A stretch of DNA of 64,000 nt, from assembly GCF_022539665.2 (NCBI RefSeq), contig NC_081340.1, positions 4,650,001 to 4,714,000 on the forward strand. The letters run 5' to 3'. This document shows, piece after piece, positions 41,701-50,940 of this stretch. Source of the DNA: Daphnia carinata (taxonomy: Eukaryota; Arthropoda; Branchiopoda; Diplostraca; Daphniidae). Both the position numbers and the translations under genes were made by a program. The stretch's first letter is position 1; the number at the start of each line of letters is the position of its first letter. Under the pieces are notes generated by a model, which did no database searches, was not told where the DNA came from, and saw nothing but the letters and a program-made list of their open reading frames with translations.

Positions 41701-44700
41701 AGGCGCAAGCCATGCACACGCGTCTTTGTTTTTCTATCTCTTAAAAAAAAAAAAAAAAAAAAAGAAATTCCGGCGCCGGAAGTTAAAAAAAAAAAAGAAA
41801 TAAATAAATAAAGGCTTTCGTGTTTTCATTGTGCGCCCATTTTTTACGATAGCACATGTAACAATATGAAAAAACTGAGTCGTTTTTTTTTTTAAGTTAG
41901 TCCCTAATTGAGTGACGCTGTTGTTTTTATATTGACGGGATGAAAAGAGTCGACTTGTCTTCACACATTCGGGAGGGGGTCATTATGTAAGGGCTTTACG
42001 TGTGTACCGTCCTCTGGCTGTGTAAAAGGATACGTGGAGGCGTGACGGTCATTGGCGACGGAACGAGGCGACTCTATCTAGTAGACGTTGTTGGGTTATT
42101 TGGAGAGTCTCGTGTTAGTTGTTTTCATATAAGAATCTGGCATCTTGGCAGCCATCCAAAAGGCCGTCGTCTTCGCTCCCGTCTTTGTACTAGGAGAACC
42201 TTTTCTAATCACGTCGGTCAGGAAAGACTTGCTGAGTCTTTGCAGCTTGGGTCCTGTATACTACAGTTACCTCTTTTTTTTTTTTTTTTTTTTTATTCTG
42301 AGAATAATCATTTTCTTTGTCATATTCTTTGGTCTACGAATAAGGGGATAAAAGGGAAACGCGTTCTGATCTCACAATTCTTAGAAAATATCCGACAGTT
42401 TTTTATTTATTTATTTTTTTTTTTTTTCGGGAGGGGAAGGGGTGATGACCGTGAAGACACGTGCGTTTTGGTTTCTTTCGTTCTGATGTTTCCAGGCCTT
42501 TATTACGAAGTCGGCAGCTTTGCCTCGTACCATTCAATTATCGTTTGTCCCTTTCCCTCTTTCGTTTTATAATCAAGTCGCGCTGCTGTTTTGTTTTGTT
42601 TTTTTTATTACTGAAATTCTCTCTTTGCAGTCTTGCGCTATCCATCAAGTTTCCCCGCGTTCGCACCAACACTCCAGCCTCTTCTATCTATCTCTCTTTA
42701 GCAGCACACGAAATTCAATTGGATGCGTCGAGTTGGGGCGCACTTGACATGTAACTAATGATTCACGTCGGAGGGAAGAGCATCAAGCAAAAGCAAACTC
42801 CCGCTGTGGGGGATAGAGGGGTGGATAATGGGGTTGTTTTGCGCCCCCCCCTTTTTTTTTTTTCTTCTTCTTCTTCTTCCGTCAGTCAGCCAGTTAGTGT
42901 GTCGGTGTCATCTATGGAGTTGGTCGAAAAAGTGTAGTCAGTTGGGGCAACATAGTAGCCAACTTCCCCCCCCCCCCCCCCCCCGCTCATCTTTTTTTCT
43001 TTCTTCTGGCCGATTGCGCCATCATCATCCGACTCTGCTAATATGCGAAGTTTCCCTCCCCCTCCACCCTCTTTTCCTCTTTTTTTTTTCCGTGTTCGTT
43101 GAGACGATAATAGTTGATGTATAACAGGCCAAGAAACGTCGACGTTGACTGAATGTTGTGAGTTTCCTCCTCCACCCTCCGTCCAAGATCAGTGGACCGT
43201 GTCGGCTTTTTATCGTCGTCGTTCGGATGCTCAGATTTACAACAACTCACCCTCTTCTACCATGAATCCTGTCTAACTCTTCGTTGTCGTTTTCCCCTAT
43301 CCCTAGTGCGTCTCTTGTGCGGTGCTTTACATCCGAGTATCGTTTCGTGCGCTACACTGAAAATGATGGGTCTCTGGATCGATGCGGATGAATCACTTCA
43401 TTTCTTTATCTTTGCCATTTTTCTTTTCTTTACGTCATTTGCATATCGTTACTCTCTGACTTTTTTTTTTTCTTTCCTCATCTTTCCTGGAAATACGTAC
43501 TAATCTCGACGTTCATTTCCCCGCCATAACCCTCACACTTATGCGCGTACACGCTGCGTGACTTGAGCTCCGCAAATCCTTTAGTTCTGCTGCGAATTAC
43601 CATTACGAGCCGATGCACTGGAACCTCACGTAAAGTTAAACTAGAAGTTATATGTCGCTGTCAAAACATTGCGGCTTGTTTTCGTACGCTCCACGGTGTC
43701 GTTTTTCTCATCTATGAGCGATAATGCCATTTTCCTTCATTATTTATCTTGTTGTTGAAGTGGCACTGATACTCGCCATCGCTAATGAAAATTTAACTTG
43801 TTGGCGTAAGGGGTTCTAATTCAAAAGTTGTTGCGGGGGGGGGGCTGCTTTAGAGAAGGGGGGTACCAGCTGCTTAATTTTTCACAGATTTTTATTTTAT
43901 ATTTTTTCTGTAGCTTTTCTGAGGGGTTTGCTTGTTTCATTTTTCATTCTACTTACTCTCTCTCAAGAAGGAAAGAGTTAATCAGCGTGTTATCATTAGA
44001 CTCTCCAGAGACGGGAGGCGAGTGGCAAGAAGAAGATGCCAAGTCCGTCCAGATTTTTCTCGTTTTCCACTATTTTCTCCCCTTCTCCAACCCATCCATC
44101 ACAATTAAGTTAGACTCAAGGAGACGATCTGGACGTGAGCATCGAGCAAAAGGGACGAAATAAGAGCCTCGGAGGAGCATGGAGAAACGAGGAGGATCTG
44201 TGTTTTGGGTACGACCAGAGCGAAATGGGAAAGAAACGAAAAAAAAAAAAAAAGGGTATCGTTGCGTTGCTTCTCAGTGGAGCTGATCAAGAGGAAACAT
44301 CAGTTCAGTAGGAAACCGAGAGTTATAACTTGAAAACGTTTGGCTCATCCATCAAGAAAAGGAAATATTTTCGGCTTTTGAACTCGACAGCAGGACGAAG
44401 AAAAAAAAATTCCTCTTAAACTTTTTAGACGGAATTTCGAATTTTTGTGGGGGGGGGGGATCTTGCGTAGAGAGTTTATAAATATACGCCAACTGTATTT
44501 AGTAGACGATGAAGCATCTTTGTGTGCTGCATGTTGTCATCTACATCTAGGGCAATATGAAAATGTTCGATGTTCAATTAATTAGATGAGGCACACAAAC
44601 GAGTAATTGTTCTCTAGCGTAGCTTATGAATTTGGATGGGGCATTTTATATCACCTTGCAACGTATCACCTGATGTGGCATGGGTCTTATAATCAAAGCC

Positions 44701-47700
44701 GATCCGAATAGCCCAACTGACCTCAGTTTTTCATCACCTTTCGTTCTTGTTATCGGATGGATCTGACGAAAAGAACTACTAACCACTAGGATGGCTATAC
44801 TTAGTGACTGTCGTACAGCCTCAGTAGATCATTAGTGATGCATCGAAAGTAGATCCAATTCATTTTGTGGGTTTTCAATCGACTGTCCTTTGATTCGCAA
44901 TGTACCCGCTTCTCGTAAATCCTAGCGCATTGCAAAAGGAATTTTTACGATTCATATAACCATGCTCTAATTGTTGAATTTCTTGATAATAACAGCCATT
45001 TCTCTTTTGCTGTTTCTCATTTATAGCGACGAAAGCTGCGTTGGATACAGATGTTGCCCTCTACATCGGATTATCAGTGGCTGTAGCTATCATCATCATC
45101 TTCGCTGTTGTCGGTATCATTATGCTGCGGATTTTGCGCCGGAAGCACGGTGGACATTCGCCCATGTTCCCCGTCGGAACGGCAGGTAAAAACGCAGTTC
45201 GCTAATTACCGTATTTAACTGACAGACGCATTTATCAAATGGACTTGATGGATGGCTGGCTTTTTACTGCGTTTCATTTTACCTGTCGTATACTGCCATC
45301 TAGCGATGTAGGCAGTCATCCTGTCGATATCCCGGAAATGGACCGTAATTGTACTGAACACACTTGAATGACGAGTAGGGAAACAAACAGAGGGGACAGG
45401 TGGATACGGCTGTTGGTCAAAGCCAAAAGTAGCCTTTCCCACAAGAAGAAAGAGAAGTGGGCGACGACCCTTCACTTGACTAAACCAACAGATAAACAAA
45501 CGGAGTGGCGCGTCGACTTCCCCGAGACTTTGGTGACTTATGCCGTAGGATGTTCTTTCTGTTTGTCGCAGTCTGTGTTTATTCAACAGACTTCCCCTCC
45601 TCGTCATCTTTGATTCTCATTCGGAAAATGCACCGTAGAGTGCATAAGCTTTATCAGCCTGTCCTTTCAATCTAAACGAATTGTTGGCTTCCGTTCAATA
45701 GTTCGTCTAAAGGAAAACATATGAAGAAGTCCAATTCACCCTCGGACTTCCATTCAGCCTTAACTCACATACAAAAACGATGAATAATAAAAAAAACTAA
45801 CAGAAAAAAAAAAAAAATACCAAAGTCCTCTGAAAAAAAAATCCCTCGTTTTCCGTTGTAGAACGGGAAACGGAATGGTTGTTTTAGCCTTTTTCTGTTC
45901 CACCTAGTAAAGTTCCAGAGGGCAATGGTCAGGAAAACGAAATTCGGAGCATAAATCACTGCCACACCACTGCGGTCCATATGTATAGATGTTAATATTT
46001 ATTTATTCTTTTCGTTTCGTGTTTATCAAGTGGATGCTGGAAGAGAAATGGTTAGACAAGGGTGGAGGAAAGGGAGAAGGAAGAAAAAAAAGGCAAATCA
46101 ACTGGTTAACGTGTATGCACGTAGCAAACACTAAGGCCGCACGTTGTGAACAACTATTTTTTATTTGTCCAAACTCTTCAACCTTTCCGTCATTTATTTT
46201 GTGATGACGATGGTCGTCTTGTTTCCATTCAGTTTTCGTTTTATTTTCTATTTTTCTTTTTTCCATTTGTCCAAACAACTCGTTCTCAATGCATTCGTTG
46301 TTTGTTTTACGTTCAAGGGGTCGCCCACCTGTCTTAGTTTTATTTTTCACGTGTTGTCGCACAGTCTGATTTGTGTCTTCGTATTCGATTGGCTTTACCA
46401 CTGGGGAAAATAACGGACATGGCGAATGGGAAGGAGGAGGGAAAAGATTTAGGAAACGTTCGAAACCGGAAACTTGAGTCTGGCCATCAGACACGCGCAT
46501 ACTGTTGTAAAATACCAAGAAAAAGGGGCGCTCTTATTCTTTTTTTTTTCTTTCTGTCGGCGTTTGTTTTCTTCCACGTCCTCTTTTCGTCGTCGTTGTC
46601 GTCCCCCGCCCTCTCCGTTTTGACTAGCGTTATCTTTTCCCTCCCGCCGTCTTTCACCAACTGCGAGACTTAAGCAAACACACTTTGCAAGAGGGGAGGA
46701 AGAAAAAACATCGATAACAAGGTTCTTCTTTTCTTATAATTCATTTGCGTTTTGTCCCAAGCGATGTGGGTAAGCGTAAGTAAATCGAGCTAAACAGCAC
46801 TTTTGCGTGATTTCATTCATTTGGTTTTCGACTATCTTTTTAGAATGATGGGTTTTAAAATGTTTCTTATTCCGCACAGAATACGCTACAGGCTATTACA
46901 CGGATCAAGAAAAGAAATGCCTCGGTATCCAACCGGATTTAACCCAGAACGCAGGAATGGGTGGGGTCAACCAAAGTCCCCCAGCTCCAGCGTATTGCGA
47001 GTATACATATTCTGAACCAACAACTTCCGGCTGTGGTTCTGCCAGCAAAAGCGGAGCTTTAACTCCCGTAAGTATTTGAGTTTGTTAGTTGCGAATTGGC
47101 AATTCTGCAGATCTATAACATCGATTTGATTCGTTTTCCCTAGATAAGCGAACATCATTACGACGTTCCGCACTTGGTGAGCCCATCGCCGCCTCCATTT
47201 CCTTCCGGATTAAACTTGATGTCAACGCCCGATGGCGAACCGCCCATAAGCTTGATGTCCCTGGCCAGTAGTCCACGGCCCTCAAGCAACAATACTAGCG
47301 TGGAAAAGACGCCACATTCGGATTCGGAACAAAGTCTCAGCTCTACCCTGTCGTCATCATGTAAAATTCATTTGAATTTCTCGTATTTTTATTCTGCTTT
47401 GTTTTTCTTTAGTTAACTAAATGTTTTATTTATTTATTTTTTTTCCCCCTTTTTCATTGGTTTCGTTTAGCAACTTCAGGTTCTGCTTATGATGTCGACA
47501 CGCTTCCATCGCCTTCGTCTATTCGACCATTACCCGGCAGTAGCACGATACTACCTGCTAATGAAGTCGGATGCGTCACTATGGCTACTGTGACTTCTGC
47601 CGGTTCTCGACTAGTTTTACCTGACGCTGGAGTAGCTTTGATGATCCCTGAAGGAGCGCTTAAGAACGGCCAAGTGCAGGAGCATTATCTGGCTATTCTT

Positions 47701-49131
47701 CGTGAGGATCGCTATCGTCCAGAAATCTCAGGTAGAAAGTCATTTGCATTTTCTTTTCTAAAACATCGTCACTCATTGTTAATGTTTATGTTTTGCTCAT
47801 TCACAGAATGCCAAACGTTACTGAGTCCCATTATGCTGTGCGGACCTTCTGATGTGGTTTTCAAAAAACCAGCAATCTTGAGTTTTCAGCATTGTGCTGC
47901 TTTGAAACAGGGCCAATGGAGTTTGTCCGTCTTTTTCAGTGACTCTGCCCCTGAAGATCCACCGAACTGGCAGGTAAGAAGCCGTCCACCTAGTGGCACT
48001 AGTATTGTATTTGTTGGATTGGTTTATTTAGCGGAGCATTCCAAAACCTAAACTGAAACTTGTTGGATTACACAGAAACTTGTGACGCTTGGCGAGGAAA
48101 CAATAAACACTCCAGTGTTTAGTCAAGTGGATGCACATCAATGCCATCTTGCTGTGGACCAGCTGGGCCATTACGCTTTAGTTGGAGAATCTGCTTGTCC
48201 TAGTGGCGGAAATAATCCAGCCACAAAGACCCTACGCTTAGCAGTTTTCTCTCCTCTTGCTGCCAACCAACACTCACTTGAGTACGGTCTTCGATGCTAC
48301 GTGCTGGACGATACGATCGCCGCTCTAGATGCGGTTATTTCGCTGGAACGACGAATGGGGGGCCGGCTGGTGGACAAAGCAAAGTCCTTCTACTTTCAGG
48401 ACGGTGGATTTCCCCTCTGCCTTGGCCTAGATGAACTGAGCACCGGGTGGAGACTGGTGCAACGTGAAATTCACCAGGAAGTTCCATTCTCACAAGTGTG
48501 GAGTGGCCGAAGGTTCGATCTTCATTGCGCTTTCACATTGGAACGGGACAACCGCCAGGTCAATAGTCTGAGCTGTCGGATAGCTGCACACCAGCCAGGA
48601 TCTCCTCATCGTCAGTCAATTCGCATCGCCCTTGCCGATTTGAAAATGTGCGTCGGTAAAGTGCCGTCCAGTCCCGGACTACCACGAGCCTTGCGCTCCC
48701 TGACTGTCAGTAGTAATGGCAGTGCTGCATCGTCTTCAGCAGCCAGCCACCTCACAACGTTGGATCCCAAAGCGCCCGTCTTCCGCCTCCAACCATCCGT
48801 TCGACGCCAACTTTGCCAACTCCTTGATCCACCGAATGCGCGATGTAACGATTGGCGATTACTGGCACAGCGATTGAGTGTTGACAGGTAATTTGTGTTA
48901 CACCGCCGAGCTGAGGTGGCATTTCTAAAGATTGGTACGTTCCATCTGATCAACAGGTACATCAACTATTTTGCCACCAAGACTAGCCCGACAGAGCATA
49001 TTCTCGATCTGTGGGAGGCCCGCCATCGCGAATCGAGCGCCGTTACGGATCTGCTCAACATTCTGCGAGTCATGGGACGCCAAGATGCCGCCACCGTGCT
49101 GGAACGTTCCGCCGGAGGACCCTGGATGTAG
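26624..49131 (+). CDS. Unc5: UNC5-family netrin receptor, complete gene (13 coding exons)
   Basis: Single-pass receptor for netrin axon-guidance cues, mediating repulsion at the plasma membrane. In vertebrates the family also acts as a dependence receptor. Coding exons: 26624-26702, 27532-27897, 33182-33469, 37913-38095, 38792-38956, 39094-39138, 45027-45185, 46880-47067, 47144-47360, 47471-47731, 47807-47973, 48076-48887, 48957-49131. All junctions are GT-AG and keep the frame; the total is 3105 nt, or 1034 residues plus TAG. Domains by approximate residue: signal peptide 1-24, Ig1 43-147, Ig2 149-244, thrombospondin type-1 repeats 247-304 and 306-360, membrane span 385-409, cytoplasmic linker, ZU5 600-705, UPA about 715-880, death domain about 940-1025. 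Length and domain order match UNC5 proteins (about 930-1070 residues). Signature stretches include [13 protein letters not shown] in Ig1, DVALYIGL before the membrane core, and [10 protein letters not shown] and LDLWEA in the death domain. An optional 30-nt microexon may add 10 residues. The gene spans at least 22.5 kb. Confidence 0.96.
26703..27531 (+). other. Unc5 intron 1
   Basis: 829-nt GT-AG intron. It starts with a poly-T run (26708-26728) and contains no exon-like open frame that I can support. It ends at the acceptor AATAG. Confidence 0.8.
27532..27897 (+). CDS. Unc5: Unc5 exon 2: first Ig domain
   Basis: Encodes the first immunoglobulin domain. The hallmark motif [19 protein letters not shown] is followed by four cysteines in the UNC5 pattern: SCRAA and FVCNG early, then CEC close to AWSSFG. 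The extra pair beyond the canonical Ig disulfide is known in this family. In UNC5 proteins the Ig pair carries netrin binding. The exon is phase 1 at both ends, so the domain is one symmetric module. Base composition is clearly more GC-rich than the flanking introns. Confidence 0.95.
27898..33181 (+). other. Unc5 intron 2
   Basis: 5284-nt GT-AG intron between the two Ig exons. Only AT-rich sequence, T runs and short, unconvincing frames are visible. No nested gene is recognised on either strand. Confidence 0.75.
33182..33469 (+). CDS. Unc5: Unc5 exon 3: second Ig domain
   Basis: Encodes an I-set Ig domain starting [10 protein letters not shown], which aligns with the vertebrate start of UNC5 Ig2. 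It carries the canonical cysteines ([17 protein letters not shown] and [11 protein letters not shown]) and the core tryptophan in TWQKNG. NYT is a potential N-glycosylation site. The exon is phase 1 at both ends, bounded by TTTCAG and GTACGT. Confidence 0.95.
33470..37912 (+). other. Unc5 intron 3
   Basis: 4443-nt GT-AG intron. It holds long T runs (for example 33851-33872 and 35702-35725). Open frames such as 37150-37776 are poly-F/poly-Y translations of pyrimidine-rich sequence; I see no supported exon. Confidence 0.72.
37913..38095 (+). CDS. Unc5: Unc5 exon 4: first thrombospondin type-1 repeat
   Basis: Encodes [18 protein letters not shown] followed by [12 protein letters not shown], the WSxWSxW-C, CGxGxxxRxRxC and terminal C pattern of a TSP1 repeat. 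The WxxW spacing is the consensus for C-mannosylation in TSP1 domains. The exon is phase 1-1 and ends with TCTATTTGTCCAG before GTAAG. Confidence 0.95.
38096..38791 (+). other. Unc5 intron 4 (contains candidate microexon)
   Basis: 696-nt GT-AG intron separating the two TSP1 exons. The only coding-like element inside is the frame-preserving 30-nt segment at 38613-38642. In other UNC5 proteins the sequence reads directly from CP to VDG across this junction, so skipping the segment gives the conserved form. Confidence 0.75.
38613..38642 (+). CDS. Unc5: Candidate alternative 30-nt microexon of Unc5
   Basis: A pyrimidine-rich stretch and AG at 38611-38612 precede 30 nt, followed by a strong GTAAGT donor. 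Entry and exit are both phase 1, matching its neighbours. Inclusion therefore adds exactly ten residues, [10 protein letters not shown], between the two TSP1 repeats with no stop or frame change. The insert is acidic, polar and glycine-rich, as expected for a flexible hinge. Skipping restores the conserved CP-VDG junction. This is an inference from splice signals and phase; no transcript is available. Confidence 0.5.
38792..38956 (+). CDS. Unc5: Unc5 exon 5: second thrombospondin type-1 repeat
   Basis: Encodes [20 protein letters not shown], then [17 protein letters not shown] and ANCTGGMC. This matches the second TSP1 repeat of UNC5, whose vertebrate form starts with the same VDG and has CGxDC rather than the usual CGxG. 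Six cysteines are present, and NCT is a potential N-glycosylation site. Phase 1-1; donor GTAACG. Confidence 0.95.
39094..39138 (+). CDS. Unc5: Unc5 exon 6: 45-nt juxtamembrane linker exon
   Basis: A very small exon after a 137-nt intron, encoding a Gly/Asp/Glu-rich linker ([14 protein letters not shown]) between the second TSP1 repeat and the membrane span. Acceptor TTACAG and donor GTTAGT are good. It is phase 1-1, so inclusion or skipping is frame-neutral, and it could be an alternative cassette. Without it the joined frame is still open. Confidence 0.8.
39139..45026 (+). other. Unc5 intron 6
   Basis: 5888-nt GT-AG intron, the largest in the coding region. It contains a pure C run at 42966-42984, a G run at 44449-44459, long A/T runs and CT-rich stretches, but no supported exon or RNA gene. 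Its position separates extracellular-domain exons from the membrane and cytoplasmic exons. Confidence 0.75.
42966..42984. repeat. Poly-C tract (about 19 C)
   Basis: An uninterrupted C run inside Unc5 intron 6. The opposite strand would be a 19-G run able to form G-quadruplexes. It lies 3' of a (CTT)n tract at 42862-42878. The length is likely polymorphic or misestimated. Confidence 0.8.
45027..45185 (+). CDS. Unc5: Unc5 exon 7: transmembrane span
   Basis: Encodes [20 protein letters not shown] and a run of isoleucines and valines, ending in basic residues ([10 protein letters not shown]). DVALY-GL is the family-specific entry into the membrane helix of UNC5. The basic stop-transfer sequence fits an Nout-Cin type I topology. 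Phase 1-1, acceptor TTATAG, donor GTAAAA. Confidence 0.95.
45186..46879 (+). other. Unc5 intron 7
   Basis: 1694-nt GT-AG intron in which I see no supported exon. Reading frames on both strands here (for example 46003-46518 on the minus strand) are not conserved-looking and do not connect by splicing. Confidence 0.75.
46880..47067 (+). CDS. Unc5: Unc5 exon 8: juxtamembrane cytoplasmic region
   Basis: Encodes [20 protein letters not shown], a Gly/Asn/Pro-rich linker, and a tyrosine-containing patch, [10 protein letters not shown]. Several tyrosines could be phosphorylation sites; juxtamembrane tyrosines of UNC-5 are known signalling targets in other animals. Enters in phase 1 and leaves in phase 0. 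Confidence 0.9.
47144..47360 (+). CDS. Unc5: Unc5 exon 9: serine/proline-rich linker
   Basis: Begins [20 protein letters not shown]. The YDVP motif is a plausible SH2-binding tyrosine site in the invertebrate UNC5 cytoplasmic tail. The rest is Ser/Pro-rich and probably disordered. A 76-nt intron precedes it. It leaves in phase 1 before GTAAAA. Confidence 0.9.
47471..47731 (+). CDS. Unc5: Unc5 exon 10: start of ZU5 domain
   Basis: After a Ser/Pro-rich lead-in, the ZU5 domain begins with [20 protein letters not shown] and [19 protein letters not shown]. In the family this pattern (GG/SRL, GV-L-IP-GA) marks the first beta strands of ZU5. Phase 1-1, acceptor GTTTAG, donor GTAGAA. Confidence 0.95.
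47807..47973 (+). CDS. Unc5: Unc5 exon 11: rest of ZU5 domain
   Basis: Encodes [25 protein letters not shown] and [18 protein letters not shown]. This corresponds to the vertebrate ZU5 pattern with TLL-P-V-CGP and L-HC. It follows a 75-nt intron and leaves in phase 0. The part from 47865 onwards is repeated at 60357-60465. Confidence 0.95.
48076..48887 (+). CDS. Unc5: Unc5 exon 12: UPA domain and start of death domain
   Basis: The largest exon (812 nt). It encodes the UPA domain ([53 protein letters not shown]), a short Ser/Ala linker, and the first helices of the death domain ([33 protein letters not shown]). In UNC5, ZU5-UPA-death form a closed supramodule that autoinhibits signalling. Codon-rich, GC-balanced coding sequence, open throughout. 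A second, nearly identical copy lies at 60568-61379. Confidence 0.96.
48957..49131 (+). CDS. Unc5: Unc5 exon 13: end of death domain and stop
   Basis: After a 69-nt intron the frame continues [20 protein letters not shown], then [20 protein letters not shown], and ends GGPWM with TAG at 49129-49131. The NYFATK-SPT and LDLWEA motifs are diagnostic of UNC5 death domains. The copy at 61449-61623 encodes nearly the same peptide with very different codons at its start. Confidence 0.95.
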
Positions 49132-50186
49132 AAAGAAAATAATTCAACCACGCAGTGTCATTGGAATCGGCGATCTGGCGCGCTTGTGATATGCAGAATT
49201 TTCGGCCTTAACCCGCATATTTCTTTCGAGAAACTTCACCCCCTCAGTCCTGATACCTAGAACTTTTGAACCCCAGCAGCCGTATATCTTTTTCACAACT
49301 TTCACAATTTCGACATAGAAGTGATCTCGCGACTGGCAAAGACTATTTCTTACTTTTCCAAGTCTTAATTTGAACTGCCCTGGTGGAATAGTGCCTCATC
49401 GTCTCCCCAAAACTCTTAAAGCTGCAGAAGGAGCTTAGCCAAAATAACAAATTTCTTTTGTCTACGGTTCACTGGCAAACCGTACCTGTAAAGAAAAGGG
49501 TACGCAATTTCCTAGACAGAAGCGGCAAACGCATGGAACAACGGCGAAGTGTTCCAATTTACATAAGCAGGTTATAACATTGTACATTATATGTTTCACT
49601 TTCACTTGTCATGTCAAGGGAAATCATTTCTTAGTTCTATTTAGCTTGACCTTTTATAAGCTTTCGTCGGATTTCGATTGGCTGTTCTTGTACATAAGGA
49701 GCTGCACTCATAACAAAAATATGCAAACATTACCTTACTCTTGAGTAATCAAATAAGCGACAATTTCTAATTATTAACATTGTTTTGTTGTGCTGCCATG
49801 TGTGCTAATTGTACAGAAATGTCTATTACCAAAAAAAGATATTGAAACATGTAAACCCATTTTGTCTACAGTTGTTCAGTTAAAATTATTGCAAGTATTT
49901 GTCACCGTAAGGAAGAATACAGAATGTTTGGATACACAGCCAAACAGTTTAAAACTGTCGGTGCATTACACTTTTCTGACGAAAATTTTGCAAGAGGGTA
50001 TTGCATAACTTAAAGAGCTAAATGATGTAAATTCAAGACTCCTCAATGCAGTGCAAAATGGGAAACCTTTGCTTAATGCACATCTGGATTTTTGAATGGA
50101 TATGGGCTACCTTACCCGTGGCGTTCGTAGCGGACGTTTGGAGAACCCTCCAAGGTCCTACCCTCAGCTGGAGGGTCGGGTCTGGA
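49132..50186 (+). other. Unc5 3' UTR / downstream flank
   Basis: AT-rich sequence with no supported gene. It presumably begins with the Unc5 3' UTR. No AATAAA is visible in the first kilobase. The nearest is at 50417-50422, inside the palindromic element, so the poly(A) site is uncertain. A short stable hairpin (8-bp perfect stem ACCCTCCA/TGGAGGGT) lies at 50145-50176. The whole stretch is repeated at 61624-62679. Confidence 0.6.
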
Positions 50187-50613
50187 AGTCGGGCTTATTA
50201 TTTTAGTCGGGCTTAAAATTTTTTCCGCAAAAACTGACACTCATCGGAATTGGTTGAATATCACAGGATTAATCGTTTTTGAAATACACAATTGATTCCT
50301 AGTTAGTTCTCTACATACACTCACCGAATATTTCTACTGCATCACGCTAGCGCTGTACCGTACTGGCGCGCCAGCATTGCGTTAAATATTCGGTTTGTTT
50401 CAAAAACGATTAACTTAATAAAAGAAAATAGCAATTTTCCCGGAATCACCATTCAATTTTGAGTATATCGTGTGATATTCAACCAATTCCGATGAGTTTC
50501 AGTTTTTTCAGAAAATTTTTTTAAGCCCGACCGAGAAAAGTTGGGCTTATTTAGTCGGGCTTATTTAGTCGGACTTAAAAATTTTTTCGGTCAGTGTATG
50601 TAGAGAGTTAACT
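50187..50613. mobile_element. Palindromic foldback/MITE-like element, copy 1
   Basis: No coding capacity. Two inverted segment pairs are visible. A ~60-nt segment containing TCGGAATTGGTTGAATATCA near 50234-50264 is repeated inverted near 50472-50530. A TCTCTACATACACT segment at 50306-50319 recurs inverted at 50592-50605, close to the right end. Short direct motifs AGTCGGGCTTA and ACCGAATATT/AATATTCGGT add further symmetry. This is the form of a non-autonomous DNA transposon or a rearranged foldback element. The left end lacks the terminal segment seen at the right end, suggesting a nested or rearranged copy. Target-site duplications are not clear. Confidence 0.55.
50417..50422 (+). terminator. 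AATAAA polyadenylation-signal candidate
   Basis: The first AATAAA hexamer after the Unc5 stop codon, about 1.29 kb downstream. It lies inside the palindromic element, so the element may supply the 3' end of the transcript. It may equally be fortuitous. Confidence 0.25.
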
Positions 50614-50940
50614 ATAAATGTGACCGGTAGATGGCGATAGGAGTAAAACAGAAAAAAAGGCCAATATTTTTTATTTTTATTTTAGGTAAAATGGATGTAT
50701 GGCAATCCGTTTTATCCAAAATAAAAAGAAAAATCTTGGCCTTTTTTTTTTACTTTAAAATTGTTTAAAAACATTTTATTTGTGACGGATAAAGTTTCTC
50801 GTAATGACCTTTGCGTCCACAAGAGGCGCCTTAAACCGTGACTCATCGGGTCTTTTTCAGGCATATTTCTAGATTGGCTTAACGCGTGCAGTACGCTGTC
50901 TGCACGCGCAAACATTTGTTTCGTTTTGATCTACTTTTTT

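Noticed and set aside
46003-46518. 171-codon minus-strand frame inside Unc5 intron 7
   Set aside because: Low-complexity Lys/Asn/Pro-rich translation antisense to the intron, without supporting splice or domain signals.
48612-48965. Minus-strand frame across Unc5 exon 12 (and its copy at 61104-61454)
   Set aside because: Shadow frame of a strongly coding + strand exon. The + strand matches UPA and death domains residue by residue.
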